From a virus: a stretch of DNA of 23,177 nt. Below the pieces are notes generated by a model, which saw nothing but the letters and a program-made list of their open reading frames with translations, searched no databases and was not told where the DNA came from. The position numbers and the translations under genes were made by a program. Shown here in pieces: positions 6,430 through 12,808 of the stretch; position 1 is the first letter of the stretch, and every line of letters starts with the position of its first letter. Where the stretch lies: positions 1 to 23,177 of the IMG/VR virus record IMGVR_UViG_3300008517_000596. One strand, written 5' to 3'.

Positions 6430-6571
6430 AGAAAAACAGAGAATTCTGAAGTTTTTACAACAAACCGATAGGAATATTGATAATGTTATAGGATATTTGG
6501 TTGAAATTGCCGAAGAGATACAAACTTTCAGGAATATACTATTAGAAAAGAATAGGCACGACGGGATTTGA
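6410..6571 (+). CDS. 53-aa helical protein inside the attachment region
   Basis: ATG 6410 follows a strong AAAGGAGG at 6393-6400. The product is charged and helical (EEKEIEEKQRILKFLQQ...VIGYLVEIAEEIQ), consistent with a small coiled coil. The final codons (RHDGI, then TGA at 6569-6571) come from the tRNA-derived core (GGCACGACGGGATTTGA), so the stop is supplied by the attachment site. The gene would change its C-terminus if integration replaced the right side. No family is recognised; its location suggests an excisionase-like or regulatory role, but nothing in the sequence demonstrates it. Confidence 0.5.
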   Translation: MEEKEIEEKQRILKFLQQTDRNIDNVIGYLVEIAEEIQTFRNILLEKNRHDGI

Positions 6572-6574
6572 ACC
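6554..6574 (-). other. Putative attP core: remnant of a tRNA 3' end
   Basis: The + strand reads GGCACGACGGGATTTGAACC at 6555-6574. Its complement GGTTCAAATCCCGTCGTGCC is the T-loop, 3' T-stem half and 3' acceptor strand of a bacterial tRNA, with the acceptor continuing as T. The 5' half of the T-stem and the rest of the tRNA are absent (no proper T-stem partner), so this is an attachment-site remnant rather than a tRNA gene. The tRNA identity cannot be set from this part. Confidence 0.65.
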
Positions 6575-6631
6575 TCGCGCGTCTATGTGAGATTCAATAC
6601 TGGTATGAGTTTCAAAAAGCCCAAATTGCAT

Positions 6632-6649
6632 TGGCACCTTTGTGGCACC
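6632..6649. other. Putative integrase arm-type site pair (right arm)
   Basis: TGGCACC at 6632-6638 and 6643-6649, again 11 bp apart; the second copy continues as TGGCACCTTTTTAAAGG, nearly the same as the extension of the left pair. It sits about 60 bp right of the tRNA-like core, between it and the ASCH gene, in noncoding DNA. The non-coding stretch 6572-6702 contains otherwise only a weak ACTTG/CAAGT inverted repeat. Confidence 0.55.
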
Positions 6650-6702
6650 TTTTTAAAGGCTTAACTTGGAATCAAGTAACCTAAAGGAGTTGGGGGAGTG
6701 AT

Positions 6703-7107
6703 ATGAAAGCAATTAGTTTATGGCAACCGTGGGCCAGCGCAATGGCTATGGGATTAAAAAAGAATGAAACGCGGCATTGGTCAACATCGTATCGAGGACC
6801 TTTGCTCATTCATGCAGCAAAAAAGAAAGTTAAAATACCATATGAACTATTAAAAACTTTAACACGCAATGGTTTAAATCCGTATGAAGTTGATTATGGT
6901 GTCTTGGTTTGCAAAGTTGATCTGATAGATTGTCAGCAGATAGGAGATGATAATCGTCCACCTCATGATTCACTGGAATATCAATTAGGTAATTACGATC
7001 ATGGTAGATGGATGTGGATTACAGATAATCTTCAAGTTTTTGATCCTATTGCTTTCCGTGGTAGCCAAGGGTTCTTTAATATACCTGATAACATAATACC
7101 TAATTAG
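6703..7107 (+). CDS. ASCH-domain protein
   Basis: A 134-aa protein with the ASCH signature: SLWQPWASAM at the N-terminus, G17-x-K19, NETRHW (E22, R24), and YRGPLLIHAAKK; the end has GRWMWITDNL and a F-R-G-SQGFF close. ASCH domains are PUA-like folds thought to bind RNA or modified nucleotides; related phage proteins are widespread but their substrates are mostly unproven. A good purine-rich AAAGGAG leader precedes ATG 6703. It is the first gene right of the attachment site, and its TAG stop begins the 19-bp repeat at 7105. This suggests a cassette carried by the phage rather than a core replication gene. Confidence 0.8.
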   Translation: MKAISLWQPWASAMAMGLKKNETRHWSTSYRGPLLIHAAKKKVKIPYELLKTLTRNGLNPYEVDYGVLVCKVDLIDCQQIGDDNRPPHDSLEYQLGNYDHGRWMWITDNLQVFDPIAFRGSQGFFNIPDNIIPN

Positions 7108-7123
7108 CACCTTATCGTTGCCA
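7105..7123 (+). repeat. 19-bp cassette-end repeat, copy 1
   Basis: TAGCACCTTATCGTTGCCA, beginning with the TAG stop of the ASCH gene. Copy 2 (7363-7381) is identical; copy 3 (7891-7909) differs at two positions. It is not a hairpin and has no T-tract, so a simple terminator is unlikely. Confidence 0.75.
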
Positions 7124-7140
7124 AGAAAGGAGGTGGAGGA

Positions 7141-7365
7141 ATGAAAGCATCTCACATGGCTACATTAGAAGAAAACATGACATTACGAAAACTTTTATGG
7201 TTAAATCATGGGCATGAAAACTTATATGGCGATGATGGAGAAATGCAATGTCCTATTTGTATGCTGGATTTCAAAAGAGATTCGGTAGCGAAAATTGAGA
7301 AAAGATTTGATGATATTGCATTTCAACACATGTTAGATTTTGCAAAGAAAGAAAGGAAACTTTAG
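7141..7365 (+). CDS. Small phage protein with CxxC and YGDDGEMQC motif
   Basis: A 74-aa protein with a strong AAAGGAGGTGGAGGA leader. The sequence has the familiar phage pattern LRKLLWLNHGHENLYGDDGEM then QCPICMLDFKRD; C37-x2-C40 (and perhaps H23/H25) may bind zinc. Related short phage proteins carry the same W-L-x-H-G, Y-G-D-D-G-E-M-Q-C and F-K-R-D pattern, so it is a real gene of unknown function. Its TAG stop begins the second copy of the 19-bp repeat. Confidence 0.75.
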   Translation: MKASHMATLEENMTLRKLLWLNHGHENLYGDDGEMQCPICMLDFKRDSVAKIEKRFDDIAFQHMLDFAKKERKL

Positions 7366-7381
7366 CACCTTATCGTTGCCA
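7363..7381 (+). repeat. 19-bp cassette-end repeat, copy 2
   Basis: Identical to copy 1 at 7105-7123, again beginning with a TAG stop codon (7363-7365). It is followed 20 bp later by the third paired heptamer element. Confidence 0.75.
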
Positions 7382-7401
7382 GTTCCAGGTTTCCGAGCGA
7401 T

Positions 7402-7419
7402 TGGCACTATGTTGGCACC
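7402..7419. other. Third paired heptamer element, distant from the core
   Basis: TGGCACT at 7402-7408 and TGGCACC at 7413-7419, with the same 11-bp spacing as the pairs flanking the core, but about 830 bp right of it. Two genes separate it from the right-arm pair. It may be a further arm-type site or a displaced copy. Confidence 0.5.
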
Positions 7420-7443
7420 AAAAAGCAAAGGAAGTTTGATGGA

Positions 7444-7893
7444 GTGATGGATACTTCAGAAAAATACATAAAAATGTGTGAGAAGGGTAAGGAGATACAG
7501 AAACACATTCCAGGAAAATGGGATATATATTGTATAGATTTTACAAAATCAGAATGGTTAAATGTGCGTCAAATTGAAATGACTTATTGGAATAGTGATT
7601 TTGATGGTAATGATATTTGGGAAATTCCATTTTTTGAATTAGACAGAACTTGGGATAAAAGAGACAAAGGAATAGAAAAAATCTGGCTCCCCCGTCAAGA
7701 CCAATTGCAGGAGATGGTCTTAGATACCTCTTGTGTAGAAAACCTGTTAAGTTGTTTTTACTGGTGGATGCACAAGGATATGGCTTTCACGTTGCTAGAA
7801 TTTGATTCTTTAGAGCAATGGTGGCTTGCCTTTGTTATGCACGAGAAATATGGCAAGATATGGGATGATAAAAGAAAGGATTGGTTAAGATAG
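7444..7893 (+). CDS. Phage protein with WLPRQDQLQEM motif
   Basis: A 149-aa product with GTG start at 7444 (ATG at 7447 is also possible), preceded by AAAGGAAG at 7427-7434. The N-terminal CEKGKEIQ and acidic/aromatic middle are followed by WLPRQDQLQEM (81-91) and C-terminal LEQWWLAFVMHEKYGKIWDD. This combination matches a widespread, uncharacterised phage family in which a WLPRxDQL motif precedes a C-terminal LWLAxVMxExxxKxW segment. No catalytic motif is visible. Its TAG stop begins the third copy of the 19-bp repeat. It is the last + strand gene before the convergent structural arm. Confidence 0.75.
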   Translation: MMDTSEKYIKMCEKGKEIQKHIPGKWDIYCIDFTKSEWLNVRQIEMTYWNSDFDGNDIWEIPFFELDRTWDKRDKGIEKIWLPRQDQLQEMVLDTSCVENLLSCFYWWMHKDMAFTLLEFDSLEQWWLAFVMHEKYGKIWDDKRKDWLR

Positions 7894-7909
7894 TACCTTA
7901 TCATTGCCA
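7891..7909 (+). repeat. 19-bp cassette-end repeat, copy 3 (two mismatches)
   Basis: TAGTACCTTATCATTGCCA, differing from copies 1 and 2 at two positions, and again beginning with a TAG stop (7891-7893). It lies 15 bp from the end of the convergent - strand gene. Confidence 0.65.
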
Positions 7910-7924
7910 ACCCCAAGCAACCAT

Positions 7925-8158
7925 TCACCCCGAATTGTTCTTAATCTCATCCGGTGGTTCAATGCTAGGCTTCACGCCCTGAGCTTTCATTATATCCCAA
8001 ATATGACTTTCAAGCCGGGTCCCTTGGCTCATAGATTGGCCCACAAACAGATCAAATTCTTTTCGGCTTACTTTATTTCTGAGTCGAACTTCAAATGAAC
8101 CTATCCAAGCCAGAAAGATTGTGGCGGGAACTGCTACTTTTTCTATTAAACCGTTCAT
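7925..8158 (-). CDS. Small protein with N-terminal membrane segment
   Basis: A 77-aa product starting one base after the preceding gene's TAA (TAAGATG). Residues of about 5-20 (IEKVAVPATIFLAWIGSF) form a single hydrophobic helix; the rest is soluble and charged (NKVSRKEFDLFVGQSMSQG). A single N-terminal anchor followed by a soluble domain suits a phage lysis or assembly accessory, but no motif proves it. It ends the structural arm, converging with the + strand genes. Confidence 0.6.
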   Translation of the reverse strand: MNGLIEKVAVPATIFLAWIGSFEVRLRNKVSRKEFDLFVGQSMSQGTRLESHIWDIMKAQGVKPSIEPPDEIKNNSG

Positions 8159-8159
8159 C

Positions 8160-8477
8160 TTATTGCTTCAAACCTTCTTTTATATAAGCAACCAATTCAA
8201 TTGTATCGGTAAAAGCTCCACCCCCCGAAGCCTCGATTAAAATATAACAGCCAGTATGAAATTCTATTTCTGCTCTCGTAAAACCGTTAAAACCTTTAGC
8301 ACTGGCATCGAGATTTGATGTTGGTACTATTGCTGTGCCGCTTCCGGCAGTATTATCATATACAGTGATCTGAGGATCATTTGCATTGTCCATACCGACT
8401 AATAATCCATCTAAATAACCATGCCCTGTCCAGACAAGGCCTGAAGCAGACAAAAATTTAGGTATTGATTTTGCCAT
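8160..8477 (-). CDS. Small beta-rich phage structural-type protein
   Basis: The true start is taken as the ATG at 8477, after an AGGAGGC site (8483-8489); this gives 105 aa, shorter than the open frame. The sequence is beta-rich: TGHGYLDGLLVGMDN, ITVYDNTAGSGTAI, FHTGCYILIEASGGG. The YDNTAGSGT element recurs in many small phage proteins near tail genes. It starts as TAATG from the previous stop, so it is coupled to it. Probably a small virion or fibre-associated protein; function unknown. Confidence 0.7.
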   Translation of the reverse strand: MAKSIPKFLSASGLVWTGHGYLDGLLVGMDNANDPQITVYDNTAGSGTAIVPTSNLDASAKGFNGFTRAEIEFHTGCYILIEASGGGAFTDTIELVAYIKEGLKQ

Positions 8478-8827
8478 TAGAAGCCTCCTAAGAGTTTGGC
8501 AAGTGCTGTCAAAAAAGCAGATAATGAGCAGAAGGCAATGATATAAGCCCAAAACCGTTGATCTTTCAATTTATTGATAATCTCTTTAGAATGCTCAAGT
8601 GTATCTTGGTCTTTTGCAAATTCCTTGTATTCAATGGTTTTAGCTATCGTGAAGATTCGCCGGCCGATATTGATGTCTTTGATTTCCAAGCCGTTCTGTA
8701 TTTGCCAGTATAAATCATGTGCCGCTGCCTGGACCTGAACATTAGTTATGCGTTCTGGCTTTCTACGATAAAGTTTTGTGAGTTCAAATCCTTTATCTGC
8801 ATAAAATTCTAATATTTCTTTTTTCAT
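8477..8827 (-). CDS. C-terminally anchored small protein
   Basis: ATG at 8827 follows AGGAGT; the longer upstream frame to 8911 has no ribosome site and overlaps another gene. The 116-aa product has a soluble helical N-terminal part (EILEFYADKGFELTKLYRR) and charged middle, then one C-terminal membrane helix (FWAYIIAFCSLSAFLTAL). Start overlaps the previous stop as ATGA and its own stop overlaps the next start as TAATG. The topology could suit a holin-like or assembly membrane protein; no family is recognised. Confidence 0.65.
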   Translation of the reverse strand: MKKEILEFYADKGFELTKLYRRKPERITNVQVQAAAHDLYWQIQNGLEIKDINIGRRIFTIAKTIEYKEFAKDQDTLEHSKEIINKLKDQRFWAYIIAFCSLSAFLTALAKLLGGF

Positions 8828-9027
8828 TGTGAAACTCCTAAAAGTAATAATTGGCCTGGCCTTTTGGTTATAACTGGTACTCCACCAACTGTAATTCCCG
8901 AATATATCCAAGTCGCTTGTTCTCGATCCTGAGCATCTATGGTTCCGTCTGGTTTCGGTGGTATCGTGTAAATATGGAAAATACCAGTTGCGCTTCTTCG
9001 CTTATCTACACTATCTAAATTCGCCAT
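8824..9027 (-). CDS. Small phage protein of the KRRSATG...PPKPDGTID type
   Basis: A 67-aa protein starting as TAATG from the upstream fibre gene stop. The N-terminal ANLDSVDKRRSATGIF, then PPKPDGTIDAQDREQATWIYSGI, is a pattern I recognise from small proteins next to phage tail genes. There is no clear independent ribosome site, so translation probably depends on coupling. The stop overlaps the next gene by ATGA. Function unknown, probably part of the virion or its assembly. Confidence 0.7.
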   Translation of the reverse strand: MANLDSVDKRRSATGIFHIYTIPPKPDGTIDAQDREQATWIYSGITVGGVPVITKRPGQLLLLGVSQ

Positions 9028-10247
9028 TAAGCGTGCTCGCCCTTAGTAAAAGTCGTCGCGTCATCGCTGACAGCGCAGGAGAAAAGAACCGTAGTCCCCG
9101 CATCATCATATACCTTTTGTACTCCACTATTCGTTTCGATTTTGTTCTTTATCATTCTATAAACAAGATCTAGAACTTGCCTTGGAGTCGGAGAAGAGTC
9201 AAGAGCACCAGCCGCCCTTTCACCAATTGCCGAATTCACATAAACCAGAATAGAGTCGATTTTATCATCAAGTGTGGTTTTAGTGTCTACAAGAATTGAT
9301 TGTTGTCTGTTATCCAAAGTTGTACCAGTGTCAGTTAAAATCTGAGAACAGAGACTTTCTAAGGCATCCAGTCCATAAGTAGCATTGCTTAGGGTTTTGG
9401 TATCAGCGAGAATTGAGCCAACTTCGTTGTCTACTGTAGTAATTGTTCCTGGAATCGTGGTTTTTGTATCTACTAAAATGCTTTGAATTTGGTTTTCTAA
9501 TGTTGTTCCAGTATCCACAAGGATAGTTGAAAGCAAGGTTTCCAAGGCATCTAAGCCGTATGTGGCATTGCTGAGCGTTATTGTGTCTGCCAAAATACTT
9601 TGTGATCTATTCTCTAAAGTGGTTATGGTGCCAGGAATAGTTGTCTTGGTATCAACGAGAATGCTCGTGGAATCTTCCAATATTTGGGAGCACAGACTCT
9701 CTAGAGCATTTAGACCATATGTTGCATTGCTGAGAGTAATGGTATCTGCTAGGATGCTAGTCGAATTGGCTAAAATCGTAGAAAGCGCTGCACTTAAATC
9801 AGAACTCGCCCCTCCAGGAATAGCAGCCAATATTTGAGAAACAATTGTTTCTAAAGCATCCAGCCCATAGGTTGCATTGCTGAGAGTCCTTGTATCGTTC
9901 AAAATACTGGTAGTGTCACCCCGAACATCAACAATACCCCCTGAATCAGCCAATATGGAATTAATTTTATTTCCTTCAGTTTTAATCGTAATAAACTGAG
10001 TGGCACAACTGGCAGCACTATCATGGAATCTTAGCTGAATAAGATCAGCATTGGTTTCTCCCTGTGATAAAGTAAGGACATACTGACCATTAGTTAGTTC
10101 TGAAACCGTATTGCTTATGGCAGCCGAGGCTCCACCATCTTTTCTTACTGCCCCAGCAGGAGAAATCCCTGTTTCTGGCGTGGCAAAATCGGTTTTGTCT
10201 ACCATGACGAAGCCGACTTTTTGACTTGCTACATTTTTTAGATACAT
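9027..10247 (-). CDS. Repeat-rich tail-fibre-like protein
   Basis: 406 aa. The N-terminal domain (about 1-90: VGFVMVDKTDFATPETG, VRKDGGASAAISN, NGQYVLTLSQGETNAD) is a beta-sandwich type common in phage structural proteins. The middle repeats TLSNATYGLDALE at residues about 121, 171, 224 and 285, interleaved with SILxDTxTTxxx helical units and two IPGTIT segments; this resembles an alpha-helical fibre shaft. The C-terminal part (VLDLVYRMIKNKIETN ... KVYDDAGTTVLFSC ... TFTKGEHA) is a small domain also seen at the end of other phage fibres. Probably a virion surface protein; the exact position is not known. Confidence 0.75.
   Translation of the reverse strand: MYLKNVASQKVGFVMVDKTDFATPETGISPAGAVRKDGGASAAISNTVSELTNGQYVLTLSQGETNADLIQLRFHDSAASCATQFITIKTEGNKINSILADSGGIVDVRGDTTSILNDTRTLSNATYGLDALETIVSQILAAIPGGASSDLSAALSTILANSTSILADTITLSNATYGLNALESLCSQILEDSTSILVDTKTTIPGTITTLENRSQSILADTITLSNATYGLDALETLLSTILVDTGTTLENQIQSILVDTKTTIPGTITTVDNEVGSILADTKTLSNATYGLDALESLCSQILTDTGTTLDNRQQSILVDTKTTLDDKIDSILVYVNSAIGERAAGALDSSPTPRQVLDLVYRMIKNKIETNSGVQKVYDDAGTTVLFSCAVSDDATTFTKGEHA
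9295..9900 (-). repeat. Internal tandem coding repeats in the fibre gene
   Basis: Four copies of the TLSNATYGL(D/N)ALE unit with spacings of 50, 53 and 61 residues, separated by SILxDT units. On the + strand this shows as recurrent CATATGTTGCATTGCT-like stretches. Copy number could vary by recombination. Confidence 0.7.
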
Positions 10248-10284
10248 AGTTTTTCCTCTATCAATCTAATCGAATTTATTTATC

Positions 10285-10482
10285 CTATTTTTTAAACTTT
10301 TTGAATCGCTCTTCAAATTCAAGGATAGGCAAAAGTTCAATACTACCTATCGAAGTTTGCATATAGTGAGTAACCATTCGATAAAACACCAATGTTTCTT
10401 CTTCCACCTCTAAACGCCCAAAAATATGTACTTCATGTGCAGGCGCATCTGGATGATCGTCTTTATATGTTCGTATCTCCAT
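10285..10482 (-). CDS. Small acidic phage protein
   Basis: A 65-aa protein starting as TAATG from the glycosyltransferase stop; the ribosome site GGAGG lies inside the last Arg codons of that gene. It has an N-terminal charged strand (MEIRTYKDDHPDAPAHEVH), a central YRMVTHYMQTS helix and ends in FEERFKKFKK. No family is recognised. The 37-bp gap to the fibre gene contains nothing clear. Confidence 0.6.
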   Translation of the reverse strand: MEIRTYKDDHPDAPAHEVHIFGRLEVEEETLVFYRMVTHYMQTSIGSIELLPILEFEERFKKFKK

Positions 10483-11402
10483 TACAAAAGCCTCCTATAG
10501 ATTTCTATAGCTTGTTCTGCCATCCGAACAATGCTAAGATTTTCTTCAGCATATTTTCTCATTCCCGTAGGTTTTTCCTCATGGCATTGAATAATCTTTT
10601 CTGCCATATCATCGGGATCATAAGGCTCACATTTGAACGTAGCATGAGGATTTGTTTTGTATGCCACAACCGGCTTATCACAAGCCAATGCCTCAAGGCT
10701 TACACGCCCATAGCTCGGAAACACGGGGCTAACTACTATGTCAGCCAAATTAAGCAATCCTGCCATGTTCGCTTGAGCCTGAAAGATCCCTTTGGTAAAA
10801 TGCGTATATTGGTTTTGCTTAATCAATTTCATCCAAAACTCTTTTTCTTTCACCGGGCAACCAAATGGATGGAATTTAGCCTTGGGTAGCTTTTTAACAA
10901 CTTCTTCCATTGCCAGAAATACATGAAATGGATGCCGAAAGGTTCTCCAATGTTCTGCGTATAATATAGCAGGCTGTCCTATGAATTTTTGCTTTGTCTT
11001 GATTGGTTTGTATTTTGTGAGATCTACACCCTTATTGATCACCAATGTACGTTTGAAGCTATTCCATATTCTTGCTTCCTGATAATTGAACGCTATGAAG
11101 GCATCCATAAGCGGAGCTAAAGTCATAATAGCGTTGGTGCTTATTTTGTGTAACATTCCATAGTCCGGTTCTCCGTGTAAGAACAAGACCTTTGGCTTGT
11201 TATCTTTATGGTAATGTGGATGAATCTGGCTATGGACACAGTGTATATCGAAATCATCATCGGCAAAGCCAAAATAGGTTTTTGCAGTATGGGGATCTCT
11301 TAGCGAAACCGCATGATCTTGTTTAATCTCTTCAGCAGTCAACTCAGCGGTTGTTCTGAACAATCCGCTATTTTCTTTTTTTAACCAGTGAAGTATTTTC
11401 AT
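10482..11402 (-). CDS. GT-B fold glycosyltransferase (family 4-like)
   Basis: 306 aa with a GT-B layout: the N-terminal lobe has LFLHGEPDYGML and a linker with VINKGVDLTKYKP (123-133), typical of nucleotide-sugar transferases. The C-terminal lobe has ILYAEHWRTFRHP and VSPVFPSYGRVSLEALACDKPVVAYKT. The EX7E motif keeps the second Glu (E237), but the first is Pro at 229. The gene lies inside the tail-gene operon, coupled by TAATG at both ends, so it is made with virion genes. It may glycosylate a tail protein or change the host surface; donor and acceptor are unknown. Confidence 0.75.
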   Translation of the reverse strand: MKILHWLKKENSGLFRTTAELTAEEIKQDHAVSLRDPHTAKTYFGFADDDFDIHCVHSQIHPHYHKDNKPKVLFLHGEPDYGMLHKISTNAIMTLAPLMDAFIAFNYQEARIWNSFKRTLVINKGVDLTKYKPIKTKQKFIGQPAILYAEHWRTFRHPFHVFLAMEEVVKKLPKAKFHPFGCPVKEKEFWMKLIKQNQYTHFTKGIFQAQANMAGLLNLADIVVSPVFPSYGRVSLEALACDKPVVAYKTNPHATFKCEPYDPDDMAEKIIQCHEEKPTGMRKYAEENLSIVRMAEQAIEIYRRLL

Positions 11403-12730
11403 TATCCCCTGCCAATTCCAAGTCCATAATATGTCATTCCAAGCATCATGCCTTGTTGCTCTCCATGTGCTTCACCTCTAGGATTATAGGTAGTGCGGCC
11501 TCCATTCCCCGCCGTATAAACAATCGTCAATTTTGCAGCGGTTCCGGCACCAGATTCAGCGTCAAAATAAGTACGATCATCTGAAGGACTATTATTATCT
11601 AACCAGACAAAAGCCATATTATCACCAGAATTATGTGATCCATCAAATCGCTCTTGCACGATTGTTTTAATTTCTGGCGAATCTTGTGTTCCTGTACCTC
11701 CCTCATTCCAAGCAACCACTCCAGCATGAACAGTTGCATTGCTAGGATAATGTGATGCATCCCAAGCAGGTGGCGTATCGTCATTAACAGCTTTCAAATT
11801 AGCTATACAACCTAGATCACTAATAGCTGTATTATAAATTGTAATTTTACATCCATCACCAGCTGTGCCAGAAGCAGTCACACTTGGCCATATCCAACCC
11901 GCTGATAAACTATCCCCAGCATACTCACCACAATATAGACCTCCATTATAATCATCAGAATAAGTACCGGCTTGGTCATAGCAATCATCGCTTGCTCCTG
12001 TAGGCCCCCAAGTATCAGGAAAAATCTCTAGCCATTCATTTTTTTGAACTTCATATGGCCCAAAAATTATCTGAAGTTTGGCATCTTCTCCACTATCATC
12101 AATCACAAAAGCCCGTTGATCGGCTTCATCATAATTCCAATGCCATACGATATTCTTGAATCTGACACCAATCTTTTTGTTTGGATTCCCAAACCTTTCC
12201 CCACTCCATACCCACTCATAGGCTTTATTAACTGCGATTTTTGTCAGACCTTCATTAACCCATACAAAACGAACTATACCAGATTTTGGTGCTCGAAACC
12301 TGAAGCTAAAATTAACTTTTTCGCCCCAAATTGGTTGTATTCCGATTTTAAGAGCATACGGAGCATCGGGAAAATCAAGATAGCCTGTGCAATAATTTTC
12401 TTCGGGATAGTTCTCCTTTATATTTCTAATGGGCTGACCATGCGGAATGTTTTCCCATACACTAGGGCTTATTTCTTGCTGCACAAAAAATTTACTAGAA
12501 GAAACAAGAACATTTCCAAGATACTTGATTACTTGTTTATCTGCCTGAAATTTGATTGAAGATTCAGCGTGAAATAATTCATTAGTCTGTGAATCCCAGA
12601 TATAGGGAAAATATAGACCATTTTTCAGGACATTTCTTTGGCCTACATAGGACTCATAAACAAACTGATTAGGCTTTTCAGTCTTGAAAGTTCGACTTGA
12701 TTTATTCCATTTGTGGTGAGTAAGTTGCAT
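11402..12730 (-). CDS. Large tail protein with C-terminal DNRLRE-like region
   Basis: 442 aa, with an AAGGAG site before ATG 12730. The N-terminal half is beta-rich (YFPYIWDSQTNELF, VRFKNIVWHWNYDEADQRAF). The C-terminal half (IFPDTWGPTGASDDCYD ... TYFDAESGAGTAAKLTIVY) resembles the DNRLRE surface-domain pattern of a strand-rich fold. The end is glycine rich (GGRTTYNPRGEAHGEQQGMMLGMTYY). It precedes the glycosyltransferase and may be its acceptor. Likely a virion surface or receptor-contacting protein; the exact role is not known. Confidence 0.65.
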   Translation of the reverse strand: MQLTHHKWNKSSRTFKTEKPNQFVYESYVGQRNVLKNGLYFPYIWDSQTNELFHAESSIKFQADKQVIKYLGNVLVSSSKFFVQQEISPSVWENIPHGQPIRNIKENYPEENYCTGYLDFPDAPYALKIGIQPIWGEKVNFSFRFRAPKSGIVRFVWVNEGLTKIAVNKAYEWVWSGERFGNPNKKIGVRFKNIVWHWNYDEADQRAFVIDDSGEDAKLQIIFGPYEVQKNEWLEIFPDTWGPTGASDDCYDQAGTYSDDYNGGLYCGEYAGDSLSAGWIWPSVTASGTAGDGCKITIYNTAISDLGCIANLKAVNDDTPPAWDASHYPSNATVHAGVVAWNEGGTGTQDSPEIKTIVQERFDGSHNSGDNMAFVWLDNNSPSDDRTYFDAESGAGTAAKLTIVYTAGNGGRTTYNPRGEAHGEQQGMMLGMTYYGLGIGRG

Positions 12731-12773
12731 CTATCTCCTTATCACTCCGAAGAAACATTGTTTAATTTTTTGT

Positions 12774-12802
12774 TTGTTCATATTCCTTTTTTATGTTATA
12801 AA
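12774..12802 (+). promoter_or_regulatory. Extended -10 promoter for the HNH gene (leaderless)
   Basis: TTGTTC (12774-12779), a 17-bp spacer, then TATAAA (12797-12802), with a TG one base upstream (extended -10). The predicted +1, about seven bases downstream, coincides with the ATG at 12809. Confidence 0.5.
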
Positions 12803-12808
12803 TAATTT

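Noticed and set aside
6500-6640. A complete tRNA gene
   Set aside because: Only the T-loop and the 3' T-stem and acceptor strand are present; no anticodon or D arm, and the 5' T-stem does not pair.
6663-6680. ACTTG/CAAGT inverted repeat right of the attachment core as a terminator
   Set aside because: The stem is five base pairs with mixed composition and is not followed by a T-tract.
8477-8911. 144-aa version of the 8477-8827 gene
   Set aside because: The longer N-terminus has no ribosome site and overlaps the 8824-9027 gene; ATG 8827 follows AGGAGT.
9562-9837. Plus-strand frame across the fibre gene
   Set aside because: It is opposite the repeated coding units of the - strand fibre and has no ribosome site; the open frame is a by-product of the repeats.
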